Part shown: one piece after another, positions 35,912 to 45,554 of the stretch
Layout: each line of letters opens with the position of its first letter
Numbering within the stretch: position 1 is the stretch's first letter
Source of the DNA: Rufibacter psychrotolerans
GTDB taxonomy: Bacteria > Bacteroidota > Bacteroidia > Cytophagales > Hymenobacteraceae
Direction: 5' to 3'
Length of the DNA stretch: 64,000 bases
Assembly: GCF_016924645.1 (NCBI RefSeq)
Contig: NZ_JAFFJV010000006.1
Coordinates: 62,001 to 126,000, forward strand
Made by a program: the position numbers and the translations under genes
The notes under the pieces: model-generated
What the model saw: only the letters and a program-made list of their open reading frames with translations
Database searches by the model: none
Told to the model about the DNA's origin: nothing

Positions 35912-35947
35912 GTTTAAGGGCTACTTTCTGAAAAATAGGCTCATAAT
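35912..35947. repeat. 36-nt dispersed palindrome, copy 15 (degenerate)
   Basis: GTTTAAGGGCTACTTTC / GAAAAATAGGCTCATAAT; between the GH43 and GH127 genes inside the rightward unit. Confidence 0.65.
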
Positions 35948-36004
35948 GGTCAATGGTGGCTAAGAAGAGCAAATACATTCTAAATTTTTCAAGTACGAGT
36001 GCTG

Positions 36005-38371
36005 ATGATACACAAAGCTTTTCGGGTTTTAGCAGTTGCGTTGCTTCCGGTGTTAGGGTATGCCCAAACGGGTAAATTAGAAAGTTTCCCCCTGTCTTCG
36101 GTGCGATTGTTGGAAAGTCCTTTTCAGCAGGCGCAACAGACCGACCTGAAGTACATTCTGGAGTTGGACATGGACCGTTTATTGGCTCCTTTCCAGAAAG
36201 AAGCCGGAATCCGGCCCAAGGCCGAAAACTACGGCAACTGGGAGAACACCGGGTTAGATGGGCACATTGGCGGCCACTACCTAACGGCTTTGTCCCTGAT
36301 GTACGCTTCTACGGGTAATCCTGAGCTCCTGCGCCGCATCAATTACATGGTAGACCAGCTGGAGGCCTGTCAGCAAAAAAGCCCCGATGGCTACCTGGGC
36401 AGCACGCCCGGGGGCAAGCAGATGTGGCAGGAGATCAAGACCGGCAAGATAAACGCCGGAGGTTTTGATCTGAACAAGAAGTGGGTGCCCTTGTACAACA
36501 TCCACAAAACCTACGCCGGACTGCGCGATGCCTACTGGTTTGCCAGAAACGAGAAGGCCAAGCACATGCTCATCAAGCTTACTGATTGGGCGCTGGACCT
36601 GACCGCCAACCTCACCGATGCCCAGATTCAGGACATGCTCCGCAGTGAGCACGGCGGCCTGAACGAAGTCTTTGCCGATGTGGCGGAGATGACAGGTGAC
36701 CAAAAATACTTAACTCTCGCAAAACGTTTTTCACAGACCTCCGTGCTTACCCCCTTGCTGCAGGGCAAGGACCAACTGAACGGCATGCACGCCAACACCC
36801 AGATCCCGAAGGTGATTGGCTACCAACGGGTGGCCGAAGTCTCCGGAGATAAGACCTGGACCAATGCGGCTGATTTCTTCTGGAAAACGGTGGTGAACAA
36901 CCGCACGGTTTCTATTGGCGGCAACAGCGTGCGGGAGCACTTCCACCCGGCCAATAACTTCTCGTCCATGATTGAGAGCAATGAGGGGCCGGAGACCTGC
37001 AATACTTACAACATGCTCAAACTCACGAAGCAGTTGTACCTCAACAGTGCCTCGGCCAGTTACCTCAACTACTATGAGCGGGCGCTCTACAACCACATTC
37101 TCTCGTCGCAGCACCCCACCCGGGGTGGGTTTGTGTACTTCACGTCTATGCGGCCGCGGCATTACCGGGTGTACTCCAGTCCGCAGGAAAGTTTTTGGTG
37201 CTGCGTGGGCTCAGGTCTGGAGAACCACGGAAAATACGGGGAGCTCATTTACGCGCACGCAGACCAAGACCTGTACCTGAACCTGTTCATTCCGTCAGAA
37301 CTGGAGTGGAAAGACAAAGGCCTGACCCTGGCCCAAACCACTCGTTTCCCTTTCGAGGAAAAATCAGAGGTAGAGCTGAAACTGAAGAAAGCCCGCAAGT
37401 TTACTGTCTTCATCCGGCAGCCAGAATGGGTACGGGAAAATGGCTTTAAGCTACTGGTGAACGGCAAAGAGGTAAAGCCAACTGCTTCGGCCAACGGCTA
37501 CGCGGGCATTGAACGCAAATGGAAGTCTGGGGACGTGGTCACCGTTTTGTTGCCCATGGAAACCAAAGCCGAGTACCTGCCGGACAAATCACCCTGGGTG
37601 TCGTTTGTGCACGGCCCCATTGTGCTGGCCGCCGAAACCGGCAAAACGGATTTAACCGGCCTGGTAGCCGATGGGAGCCGCATGGGGCACATTGCCCACG
37701 GACCCATGTATTCGCTGGAAGAAGCCCCGGTGCTGGTTTCCTCTGGCAAAGACCTGACGTCTTACCTCTCGTCGCTGCCGGACAAGCCGTTGACCTTCAC
37801 CTTGTCTGGGCTGGCCGGGCAAAAAACAGAGCAGCCTGTGCAGTTGGTGCCTTTTTACCAGATCCATGATGCCCGCTACATGGTGTACTGGCCCGTGACC
37901 ACGCCTGAGGAGCTGGAGGCCCGTAAGGCAGCCCTCCATGAAAAGGAAAGAGAGAAGCTGGCGCTGGCCGCCATTACCGTTGACCAGGTGTCGCCGGGAG
38001 AGCAGCAGCCTGAATCTGACCACGGCTTCCAGGGCGAACGCACCGAGGCGGGCGTGTTCAAAGACCGGCACTGGCGCCACGCCAGCGGCTGGTTCAGCTA
38101 CAACCTGAAAAACAAAGGTCAGGGGCCCCGCAAACTACGCGTTACCTACTACGGGCTGGACCGCGACCGCAACTTCCAGATCTTGGTGAATGACAAAGTG
38201 CTGCAGACGGTAACAGCAGACGGTACCGGCGGCGAAAAGTTTGTGGAGGTAGACTACGCTATTCCCGCAGAGATCCTCAACAAAGCCTCTGATAACCTCC
38301 TCAAGGTGACCTTCAAGGCAAAGGAAGGTTCTTCCACGGCCGGCATCTATGAGGTGCGCTTGCTGAAGTAA
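36005..38371 (+). CDS. GH127/GH146 beta-L-arabinofuranosidase
   Basis: 788 aa with signal peptide. (alpha/alpha)6 barrel of the former DUF1680 family: GLDGHIGGHYLTALSLMYA near the N-terminus, NEGPETCNTYNMLKLT with the conserved Glu and zinc-ligand region, and C399-C400 in FWCCVGSGLENHGKYGE; one of these cysteines is the nucleophile in characterised members. C-terminal beta-sandwich domains complete the usual length. Removes beta-L-arabinofuranose caps, which alpha-specific enzymes cannot. A GTG at 35999 is in frame; the ATG at 36005 is preferred. Confidence 0.92.
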   Translation: MIHKAFRVLAVALLPVLGYAQTGKLESFPLSSVRLLESPFQQAQQTDLKYILELDMDRLLAPFQKEAGIRPKAENYGNWENTGLDGHIGGHYLTALSLMYASTGNPELLRRINYMVDQLEACQQKSPDGYLGSTPGGKQMWQEIKTGKINAGGFDLNKKWVPLYNIHKTYAGLRDAYWFARNEKAKHMLIKLTDWALDLTANLTDAQIQDMLRSEHGGLNEVFADVAEMTGDQKYLTLAKRFSQTSVLTPLLQGKDQLNGMHANTQIPKVIGYQRVAEVSGDKTWTNAADFFWKTVVNNRTVSIGGNSVREHFHPANNFSSMIESNEGPETCNTYNMLKLTKQLYLNSASASYLNYYERALYNHILSSQHPTRGGFVYFTSMRPRHYRVYSSPQESFWCCVGSGLENHGKYGELIYAHADQDLYLNLFIPSELEWKDKGLTLAQTTRFPFEEKSEVELKLKKARKFTVFIRQPEWVRENGFKLLVNGKEVKPTASANGYAGIERKWKSGDVVTVLLPMETKAEYLPDKSPWVSFVHGPIVLAAETGKTDLTGLVADGSRMGHIAHGPMYSLEEAPVLVSSGKDLTSYLSSLPDKPLTFTLSGLAGQKTEQPVQLVPFYQIHDARYMVYWPVTTPEELEARKAALHEKEREKLALAAITVDQVSPGEQQPESDHGFQGERTEAGVFKDRHWRHASGWFSYNLKNKGQGPRKLRVTYYGLDRDRNFQILVNDKVLQTVTADGTGGEKFVEVDYAIPAEILNKASDNLLKVTFKAKEGSSTAGIYEVRLLK

Positions 38372-38446
38372 AACTCATTTGATAATACAGGCTGGGCCCA
38401 TCTGCCTGCCAGAAATGATTGTTCACAGTATTCTATTTTGATTACC

Positions 38447-40468
38447 ATGACACACAAAACCCTTTCTTTTACGGCATTGGCCGCCAGTTGCATGCTGGCG
38501 CTCAACCTGTCGGCGCAGACCAGTGCCACCAGAACTTTCCAGGTGAAAGCAGACCAGGTGTACGGCGAGATTGCCCCCACCATGTACGGGATTTTCTTTG
38601 AAGACATTAACCTGGGTGCCGATGGCGGTATCTACGCGGAGTTGGTCAAGAACCGCTCCTTTGAATTTGATACGCCCCTCATGGGCTGGAAAGAACTGAA
38701 GAAGAACGACACCGAAGGCAGTCTTCTCATGATCAACACCGGGGTAGAGGGAAAAGCCAACCCAAGGTTTATCCGGCTGACCTCTAAAACCAACAACGGG
38801 ACCTACGGGCTTTCCAACGAAGGTTTCCGGGGCATGGGCATCAAGAAAGGCGAACAGTACAACTTTAGTGTACTGGCGCGCCAGCAAGGCACGGGTTCAG
38901 TGCCTTTGACCGTGCGCCTGGTCAATGCCAAGGGAGAAGAAATTGGGACCGGCAAAGTAACACCTGCAGGTAACGAGTGGAAAAAGTATGAGGTAAGCCT
39001 TACCGCCACCGCTACCGAGCCTAAGGCGCAACTACAGCTGCTGGCGCAAGGCACCGGCACCGTAGACCTGGACATGATTTCGCTGTTCCCCAAAAACACC
39101 TGGAAGCAGCGCCCCAACGGCATGCGCGCCGATATGGTGCAGCTCCTGGCCGACCTGAAGCCCGGCTTTCTGCGCTTCCCCGGCGGGTGTATTGTGGAGG
39201 GCCGTACGCTGGCCGAGCGTTTCCAGTGGAAGAAAACCATAGGGCCTATTGAAGACAGAGAAACCCTGGTGAACCGCTGGAACACCGAGTTTAAGCACCG
39301 CCATACGCCCGATTATTTTCAGACCTTCGGGTTGGGCTTCTTTGAGTATTTTCAATTAGCCGAAGACATTGGCGCCGCGCCGCTGCCCATTCTTAACTGC
39401 GGCATGGCCTGCCAGTTCAATACCGGTGAGGTGGTGCCGCTGGACCAGTTAGACCCCTACGTGCAGGATGCGCTGGACCTGATTGAGTTCGCCAACGGCC
39501 CCGTGGATTCTCCCTGGGGGAAAATTCGCGCGCAGATGGGCCACCCGGCTCCGTTCAACATGAAGTACCTGGGCGTGGGCAATGAGCAGTGGGGAGAGCA
39601 GTACGTAGAGCGCTACAAGGTGTTTGAGAAGGCGCTTCGGGCCAAGTACCCAGAGGTGAAACTCATCACCACCACCGGTCCTTTCCCAGACGGGCCTGAG
39701 TTTGAGTATCTGAACAAAACCATGCGCAGCCTCAACGCCGACATTATTGACGAGCACTACTACCGGGCGCCGGAGTGGTTCCAGCAGAACGCCACCCGCT
39801 ATGATGCCTATGACCGCAAAGGTCCCAAGATCTTCGCCGGGGAATATGCGGCCCAGACCGTAGCCATTGCCAGCCCAGACAACAAAAACAACTGGCGCGG
39901 CGCTTTGTCAGAGGCGGCGTTTATGACCGGTCTGGAGCGCAACGCCGATGTGGTAGTAATGGCCTCGTACGCGCCGCTGTTCGCCCACGAAGAGGGCTGG
40001 CAGTGGACGCCCGACATGATCTGGGTGAACAACCTGCAGTCTTACGGCACGCCTAATTACTACGTGCAGAAGCTGTTCTCCACCAACGTAGGCACGCACC
40101 TGGTGCCCATTCAGCGCAACAATGTTAACGTGACGGGGCAGGACAGCCTGTTTGCCTCGGCCAGCTTGGACAGAAAGACGAACGAAGTGATCCTGAAAGT
40201 GGTGAACACTTCGCGCCAGGCACAGGAGGGGGAATTTGTGCTGGAGGGCGTGAAGAGCACGCAAAGCAAGGGCACCGTGCAGAAACTGAGAAGCAACAAC
40301 CTGGAGCAGATGAACTCCTTTGCCAACCCTACGGCCATCAGTCCGGTGCAGCAGCAGGTGCAGGTAAAAAACAAGCGGGTGAAGCTGGCGCTGGAGCCTT
40401 ACTCGGTGAACGTCATCAGGGTGAAAGTAACGCCTAACCCGGGGCAATACTCAAAGAATACCAAGTAA
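38447..40468 (+). CDS. GH51 alpha-L-arabinofuranosidase with CBM-like domain
   Basis: 673 aa, signal peptide MTHKTLSFTALAASCMLALNLSAQ. Residues about 45-205 contain the split N-terminal region with a carbohydrate-binding (CBM4_9-like) beta-sandwich (RSFEFDTPLMGWKEL...VDLDMISLFP), then the barrel with LRFPGGCIVEG, acid/base E380 in GNEQWGEQY and nucleophile E466 in FAGEYAAQT. Distinct from the shorter GH51 at 27370, so the locus has two GH51 types. The ATG at 38447 is chosen over TTG 38438. Confidence 0.92.
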   Translation: MTHKTLSFTALAASCMLALNLSAQTSATRTFQVKADQVYGEIAPTMYGIFFEDINLGADGGIYAELVKNRSFEFDTPLMGWKELKKNDTEGSLLMINTGVEGKANPRFIRLTSKTNNGTYGLSNEGFRGMGIKKGEQYNFSVLARQQGTGSVPLTVRLVNAKGEEIGTGKVTPAGNEWKKYEVSLTATATEPKAQLQLLAQGTGTVDLDMISLFPKNTWKQRPNGMRADMVQLLADLKPGFLRFPGGCIVEGRTLAERFQWKKTIGPIEDRETLVNRWNTEFKHRHTPDYFQTFGLGFFEYFQLAEDIGAAPLPILNCGMACQFNTGEVVPLDQLDPYVQDALDLIEFANGPVDSPWGKIRAQMGHPAPFNMKYLGVGNEQWGEQYVERYKVFEKALRAKYPEVKLITTTGPFPDGPEFEYLNKTMRSLNADIIDEHYYRAPEWFQQNATRYDAYDRKGPKIFAGEYAAQTVAIASPDNKNNWRGALSEAAFMTGLERNADVVVMASYAPLFAHEEGWQWTPDMIWVNNLQSYGTPNYYVQKLFSTNVGTHLVPIQRNNVNVTGQDSLFASASLDRKTNEVILKVVNTSRQAQEGEFVLEGVKSTQSKGTVQKLRSNNLEQMNSFANPTAISPVQQQVQVKNKRVKLALEPYSVNVIRVKVTPNPGQYSKNTK

Positions 40469-40499
40469 CGAGAGGAAGCGGTTTCGTTTCAGTGGTTCC

Positions 40500-40535
40500 G
40501 TTTTAGGGCTGTTTTGGGAGATTTAGCCCTAAAAC
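40500..40535. repeat. 36-nt dispersed palindrome, copy 16
   Basis: GTTTTAGGGCTGTTTTG / GATTTAGCCCTAAAAC; near-consensus with ten perfectly paired end bases. After the GH51 gene. Confidence 0.9.
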
Positions 40536-40662
40536 AGGGATCGCTTCCCTCAACTCCTTTTACCATTCCGTACCAAAGCACGGATTTGCTTCTAGGCCTC
40601 CCACGGGGGCCCCAATAAGCCACACAAGTAAATCCGAGCCAGGGTGAAATGTACGGCGAGTT

Positions 40663-40698
40663 GTTTTTGGGCTGATTTCTGAGAATAAGGCCGGAAAC
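40663..40698. repeat. 36-nt dispersed palindrome, copy 17
   Basis: GTTTTTGGGCTGATTTC / GAGAATAAGGCCGGAAAC; second copy in the GH51-GH97 spacer. Confidence 0.8.
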
Positions 40699-40748
40699 GG
40701 CTCCCGCTGCGTTTTGACATCAACAAGCTTTTAAACTGTACCCATAGA

Positions 40749-42752
40749 ATGATACAATCTGCTACGCGTTTCGCCGGATTTCTAGTGCTGGGATTGTTCC
40801 TGCTGGGGGCATGCTCCCGCAAAAACGGCACCACTTCCAGCGCTTCTACAGAAAGCGACTACCTGGTGGAGAGCCCCGACAAAAGCATCTCGGTGCGGTT
40901 CCATCTTACGCCAGACCAGCAGGCTGCTTACTCGGTGGCCAAGGCCGGGGTGCCGGTCCTGCAGGCTTCCAGACTGGGTGTGCGCATGGAAGATGCCGAT
41001 TTTACCCAAGGCCTGGCGCTGGAAGCCGTGTCTAATGTGGAGGAGGTGCAGAACACTTATGAGATCCTCACGGCCAAGCGCAAGCGCAACACGTACAAGG
41101 CCCACAAGCGCACGTTCCACCTGAAAAACGCCCAAGGCCAGAAAATGGATGTTATTTTCCAGGTCTCTGACGACGGCGTGGCGTTCCGCTACTACTTCCC
41201 CGGGCAGACCTCAGAGAAAAAACGGATCAGCCAGGAGGTGACCAGTTTCAGGTTTCCGGAGCATGCCAAAGGTTGGTTGCAACCTATGTCTGATGCTAAA
41301 ACCGGCTGGAGCCAGACCAACCCCTCGTATGAGGAGCATTACCTGAAGGGCATCCCGGTGGGCACGCCGTCGCCGCTCAAGGCGGGTTGGGTGTTCCCGG
41401 CGCTTTTTCAGACAGGAGAGAACTGGGCCCTGATCACGGAGTCGGCCCCGGAGGGCGATTACTGCGGTTCCCGGTTGGCGCAGCACGCTCCCGGCGGGGA
41501 GTACCGCATCGCGTTTCCGCAGGAAGCCGAGAAAATGTCCGGTGGGGTGGTGAACCCAGAATCTTCTTTGCCGTGGTACACGCCCTGGCGCATCATTGCC
41601 GTGGGGTCGCTCAAGACCATTGCGGAGTCTACCCTGGGAACCGATCTGGCCAAACCAGCCATAAAACTAGACCCCTCGTTCATCAAACCCGGCAAGTCCG
41701 CCTGGAGCTGGGCCCTGCTCAAAGACGATTCCACCGTGTACGACGTGCAGAAACGCTTCATTGACTACGCCAGCCGCATGAAATGGAGCTACTGCCTCAT
41801 TGACGCCGAATGGGACCGGAAAATCGGCTACGAGAAGATGAAAGAACTAGCTGACTACGCCAGGACCCAAAACGTAGATCTGCTGCTGTGGTATAACTCG
41901 GCCGGCGACTGGAACTCTACGCCCTACACGCCCAAAGACAAAATGCTCACCCGCCAGAGCCGCCAGCAGGAGTTTGGCCGCCTGAGGGACATGGGCATCA
42001 AAGGCGTGAAGGTGGATTTCTTCGGGGGCGATGGGCAAAGCGTGATGCAGTACTACACTGACATCCTGAAAGACGCCGCCGACTACCAACTGCTGGTCAA
42101 TTTCCACGGCTGTACCCTGCCCCGCGGCTGGCAGCGCACCTATCCCAACCTCATGACCATGGAGTCGATCAAAGGGTTTGAGTTTATCACCTTTGACCAG
42201 CAGAACGCCGACGAGGCCCCGGCCCACGCCACCGTGATTCCGTTTACCCGCAACGTCTTTGACCCCATGGATTTCACACCGGTGAACCTGGATAGAATCC
42301 CGAACATCACCCGGAAAACTACCCAGGGCTTTGAGCTGGCGCTCTCGGTGCTGTTCACGTCAGGCATTCAGCACTACGTGGAGATTCCCTCGGGTATGGC
42401 CAAAATGCCGGCCTATGTGCAGGAATACATGCGCCAGGTGCCCAGCGTGTGGGAAGATACCCGGTTCATTGACGGTTACCCCGGGAAAGAAGTAGTGATG
42501 GCCCGCCAGGCCGACGGCCGCTGGTACGTGGCCGGCATCAACGGCGAGAATACCGCCAAAGAGCTGCGGCTGGACCTTTCCTTCCTGCCCCAAAAGAAAG
42601 GCAGTTTGATCACCGACGGGCAGGAGGCTACCGGCTTTCAGCAGCAGCGCGTGGAAGTGCCGGCCAGCGGCAACTACACCGTGACCGTGAAACCCAACGG
42701 CGGCTTTGTGCTGGTGTTCCCAAGCCCGGAAACGGCGAGCCCGGGAAGATAA
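40749..42752 (+). CDS. GH97 lipoprotein, retaining type (alpha-galactosidase / beta-L-arabinopyranosidase-like)
   Basis: 667 aa, lipobox LLGAC (Cys22). N-terminal beta-sandwich, then the barrel with KWSYCLIDAEWD and MGIKGVKVDFFGGDGQSVMQYY. Asp about residue 423 in KVDFFGGD occupies the nucleophile position of retaining GH97 enzymes; inverting SusB-like alpha-glucosidases lack it. Retaining GH97s act on alpha-galactosides or, in one characterised Bacteroides enzyme, on beta-L-arabinopyranosides. In an arabinan locus the latter is attractive, but the choice is inference. Preceded by two 36-nt palindromes. Confidence 0.85.
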   Translation: MIQSATRFAGFLVLGLFLLGACSRKNGTTSSASTESDYLVESPDKSISVRFHLTPDQQAAYSVAKAGVPVLQASRLGVRMEDADFTQGLALEAVSNVEEVQNTYEILTAKRKRNTYKAHKRTFHLKNAQGQKMDVIFQVSDDGVAFRYYFPGQTSEKKRISQEVTSFRFPEHAKGWLQPMSDAKTGWSQTNPSYEEHYLKGIPVGTPSPLKAGWVFPALFQTGENWALITESAPEGDYCGSRLAQHAPGGEYRIAFPQEAEKMSGGVVNPESSLPWYTPWRIIAVGSLKTIAESTLGTDLAKPAIKLDPSFIKPGKSAWSWALLKDDSTVYDVQKRFIDYASRMKWSYCLIDAEWDRKIGYEKMKELADYARTQNVDLLLWYNSAGDWNSTPYTPKDKMLTRQSRQQEFGRLRDMGIKGVKVDFFGGDGQSVMQYYTDILKDAADYQLLVNFHGCTLPRGWQRTYPNLMTMESIKGFEFITFDQQNADEAPAHATVIPFTRNVFDPMDFTPVNLDRIPNITRKTTQGFELALSVLFTSGIQHYVEIPSGMAKMPAYVQEYMRQVPSVWEDTRFIDGYPGKEVVMARQADGRWYVAGINGENTAKELRLDLSFLPQKKGSLITDGQEATGFQQQRVEVPASGNYTVTVKPNGGFVLVFPSPETASPGR

Positions 42753-42827
42753 GCGCAGCTGCCCCAAGGAATACCAGTACCGGTATCCGACCCTGGAAGT
42801 GGACAAGAAGGAATTAGTAACAGAACT

Positions 42828-42863
42828 GTTTCAGGCCTGTTTTCAAAGAATCGGCCTGGAAAC
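42828..42863. repeat. 36-nt dispersed palindrome, copy 18
   Basis: GTTTCAGGCCTGTTTTC / AAGAATCGGCCTGGAAAC; between the GH97 and GH43 genes. Confidence 0.85.
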
Positions 42864-42877
42864 AAATACCGAAAAGT

Positions 42878-43960
42878 ATGAAAAAGATAGTCAGACAATT
42901 TTACGTTGCCTTGTGCCTGGTGGCGGGAATGGGATGCGCACAGGCCAGACAGGTAACCACCACGCCGGCAACGACGGCAACGCAGAAAGCAGAGACCCGG
43001 CCCATCAGTGACATCACGGTGCATGACCCGGTCATGGCCAAACAGGGCAAAACGTACTACCTGTTCTGTACCGGCCCGGGTATTTCGGTGCTGTCCTCTA
43101 CCGATCTGCAGAACTGGAAACGCGAGAAACCGGTGTTTGCCACGGCGCCGGAGTGGGCGGTGCAAGCGGTGGCCGGGTTCAAGAACAACCACATCTGGGC
43201 CCCCGACATCAGCTTCTACAAGGGCAAGTATTACCTGTACTACTCCATCTCGGCGTTCGGGAAAAACACCTCGGCCATTGGGCTGGCCACCAACGTGACG
43301 CTGGACCCGCAGGACAAGAACTTTAAGTGGGTGGACCACGGCAAGATCATAGAGTCTATTCCGGGGCAGACCAACTGGAACGCCATTGACCCCAACCTGG
43401 TCACCGACGAGAAAGGCACGCCCTGGCTCTCGTTCGGGTCTTTCTGGGGCGGGTTGCAACTGGTGAAACTGAACAAAGACCGCCTGTCGGTGGCCGACGA
43501 TGCCAGCAAGTTTATCACCATCGCCAGCCGAAAAAAGGGCCTCACCATCCAGACTAATCCAGCCCCGCTGCCAGGTAATCCGCCGGAGGCGGGCGGAAAT
43601 GCGATAGAAGCCCCTTTTATTTTCAAGAAAAACGGTTATTATTACCTGTTCGCTTCCATTGACTACTGCTGCAAAGGCGCCAAAAGCGATTACAAGATGA
43701 TTGTGGGCCGGTCTAAAAAGGTACAGGGTCCGTACCTGGACAAGAACGGCGTGGCCATGGACGCGGGCGGCGGCACTATTTTGCTGGAGGGGAATGCCGC
43801 CTGGAACGGGGTAGGGCACAACTCGGTCTACACCTTTGACGGTACCGATTACCTTGTTTTCCACGGCTACAGCGCTGCGGAGAATGGCCGGCCTAAACTG
43901 CGCATAGAGAAGCTAACCTGGGATAAGGAGCAGTGGCCGGTGGTTGCCCTGGCGCAGTAA
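42878..43960 (+). CDS. GH43 arabinan endo-1,5-alpha-L-arabinosidase
   Basis: 360 aa, exported, possibly lipidated at Cys20 (AGMGC is an imperfect lipobox). Base D50 in ITVHDPVMAKQGKTYYLF, Asp in NWNAIDPNLVTDEKG, acid Glu in NAIEAPFIFKKNGYYYLF, and CCKGAKSDYKMIVGRSKKVQGPY, a sequence pattern of GH43 subfamily 5 endo-arabinanases. Together with the longer GH43 at 34359 it gives two backbone-cutting enzymes. Followed by aldose epimerase at 64 bases, same transcript likely. Confidence 0.9.
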   Translation: MKKIVRQFYVALCLVAGMGCAQARQVTTTPATTATQKAETRPISDITVHDPVMAKQGKTYYLFCTGPGISVLSSTDLQNWKREKPVFATAPEWAVQAVAGFKNNHIWAPDISFYKGKYYLYYSISAFGKNTSAIGLATNVTLDPQDKNFKWVDHGKIIESIPGQTNWNAIDPNLVTDEKGTPWLSFGSFWGGLQLVKLNKDRLSVADDASKFITIASRKKGLTIQTNPAPLPGNPPEAGGNAIEAPFIFKKNGYYYLFASIDYCCKGAKSDYKMIVGRSKKVQGPYLDKNGVAMDAGGGTILLEGNAAWNGVGHNSVYTFDGTDYLVFHGYSAAENGRPKLRIEKLTWDKEQWPVVALAQ

Positions 43961-43974
43961 GTTTTGTTTTCACC

Positions 43975-44011
43975 GCTTTTAGCTCAGTTTTAGAAAATAG
44001 TCCCTTAAAAC
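43975..44011. repeat. 36-nt dispersed palindrome, copy 19
   Basis: GCTTTTAGCTCAGTTTTAG / GAAAATAGTCCCTTAAAAC; 37 nt, within the 64-base GH43-epimerase gap, ending 13 bases before the next ATG. Confidence 0.7.
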
Positions 44012-44024
44012 TCATAACTAGCCC

Positions 44025-45212
44025 ATGAAATACGTACGAAGACCTGTTTCTGCCCTGCTGTTAAGCGCCCTGCTGTTTGCCGGCGCCTGTAACCAAAACT
44101 CCGGAAACCAGGAATCTAAAGAAACCCAAACGCAAACCTCTACCACCGCCAACCAAGTGAAACTACCCGCCCGCGCCAATTTCCAGAAGACCATAGACGG
44201 CAAGCAAACCGATCTGTACGTGCTCAAAAACCAGAACAATGTCCAGGTGGCCATCACCAACTACGGGGGCCGCGTGGTAAGCCTGCTGGTACCCGATAAG
44301 AACGGCAACCTCACCGATGTGTCCGTGGGGTTTGACAACGTGGAAGATTACACCGAGGGCGCCGATACCTTCTTCGGGGCTACCATTGGCCGGTACGGCA
44401 ACCGCATTGCCAAAGGCAAGTTCAAGCTGGAAGGCAAGGAGTACACGCTGGCCACCAACAACGGCGCCAACCACCTGCACGGCGGCAACAAAGGCTTCTC
44501 GCGCGTGGTGTGGGACGCCCGGCAGGTAGACGACAAAACCCTGGAGCTCACCTACGTGTCCAGAGACATGGAAGAGGGCTACCCCGGCACGCTCACCACC
44601 AAAGTGACCTACACCCTCACCGATGACAACGAGCTAAAGATCAACTACCAGGCAACCACTGACAAAACCACCCACGTCAACCTCACCAACCACACTTACT
44701 TTAACCTGAACGGTGAAGGCAGCGGTGACATCCTGGGCCATACCCTGCAGATCAACGCAGACAGGTACAACCCGGTAGACTCTACCCTCATCCCTACGGG
44801 CATTGCGCCGGTAGAGGGCACTCCTTTTGATTTCCGCCAGGCCACGGCCATTGGAGCCAGGATCAAAGACCAGAACGAGCAGCTACAGCACGGCAACGGC
44901 TATGACCACAACTATGTCCTGAACGGAAGCGCCGGATCAGAAATGGAGAAAGTGGCCACCATAACCGGAGAGAAGAGCGGTATCACCATGGAAGTACACA
45001 CCCAGGAGCCAGGCCTGCAGTTCTACAGCGGCAACTTCATGGATGCCAGCCACACGCTGAAGAACGGTACCAAAGATGAGTTCCGGTCGGCGTTCTGCCT
45101 GGAGACCCAGCACTTTCCAGACACGCCAAACCAGCCAAACTTCCCCAGCACCGTGCTGAAGCCCGGCCAGACCTACAACACCACCACCGTGTACAAATTC
45201 GCTGCGAAGTAA
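44025..45212 (+). CDS. galM: Aldose 1-epimerase (mutarotase) lipoprotein
   Basis: 395 aa, lipobox FAGAC (Cys22). GalM beta-sandwich with NYGGRVVSLLVPD, GATIGRYGNRIAKGKF, GANHLHGG, the catalytic-His region NLTNHTYFNLNG and the catalytic-Glu region ETQHFPDTPNQPNFPS. Interconverts alpha and beta anomers of aldoses; in this operon it would bring released L-arabinose into the anomer taken by the symporter and isomerase. Export as a lipoprotein agrees with periplasmic release of arabinose. A terminator follows, ending the susC-started unit. Confidence 0.93.
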   Translation: MKYVRRPVSALLLSALLFAGACNQNSGNQESKETQTQTSTTANQVKLPARANFQKTIDGKQTDLYVLKNQNNVQVAITNYGGRVVSLLVPDKNGNLTDVSVGFDNVEDYTEGADTFFGATIGRYGNRIAKGKFKLEGKEYTLATNNGANHLHGGNKGFSRVVWDARQVDDKTLELTYVSRDMEEGYPGTLTTKVTYTLTDDNELKINYQATTDKTTHVNLTNHTYFNLNGEGSGDILGHTLQINADRYNPVDSTLIPTGIAPVEGTPFDFRQATAIGARIKDQNEQLQHGNGYDHNYVLNGSAGSEMEKVATITGEKSGITMEVHTQEPGLQFYSGNFMDASHTLKNGTKDEFRSAFCLETQHFPDTPNQPNFPSTVLKPGQTYNTTTVYKFAAK

Positions 45213-45240
45213 CTCTCAGCGTACCGTAAAGCCTTTGTTC

Positions 45241-45286
45241 TCCCCGGAAATTATTGCTCAGGATAATTTCCGGGGATTTCTTTATT
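45241..45286 (+). terminator. Terminator after the epimerase gene
   Basis: TCCCCGGAAATTAT / ATAATTTCCGGGGA, 14-base perfect stem with an 8-base loop, followed by TTTCTTTATT. Marks the end of the susC-to-galM unit. Confidence 0.9.
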
Positions 45287-45337
45287 AAACCTTTTCCTCC
45301 ACTATTGCTCTAAGTACCGGACCGTCTTAGGAGAGGC

Positions 45338-45373
45338 GTTTTAGGGGCCTTTTGGCTAAAACGGGCCTGAAAC
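45338..45373. repeat. 36-nt dispersed palindrome, copy 20
   Basis: GTTTTAGGGGCCTTTTGG / TAAAACGGGCCTGAAAC; between the terminator and the regulator gene. Confidence 0.8.
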
Positions 45374-45554
45374 GGGGAGGCCAGCTTGCCAGGTCTAAAG
45401 GCAGTGCTTTGGGAAAGAGCGTCCTGCTCTGTAATTTCAGAGGTTTTAACCACCTAACCGGTGGTACCCTGTGCCTCATTTGCGGTTTCTCAGGCAGCGT
45501 TTGCGCAGCCACCCCAAGCCGGGGCACAAAGGCAGCATAGACCAGGTAATTCAT

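Noticed and set aside
42674-43864. Open frame of 396 codons on the minus strand
   Set aside because: Crosses the GH97 and GH43 genes and a palindrome; no recognisable protein.
45441-45470. ACCACC-TAACC-GGTGGT dyad (45449-45465) before the regulator gene as an autoregulatory operator
   Set aside because: Unlike the AT-rich palindromes before GH51, susC and araB; a short GC-rich dyad that may be chance.
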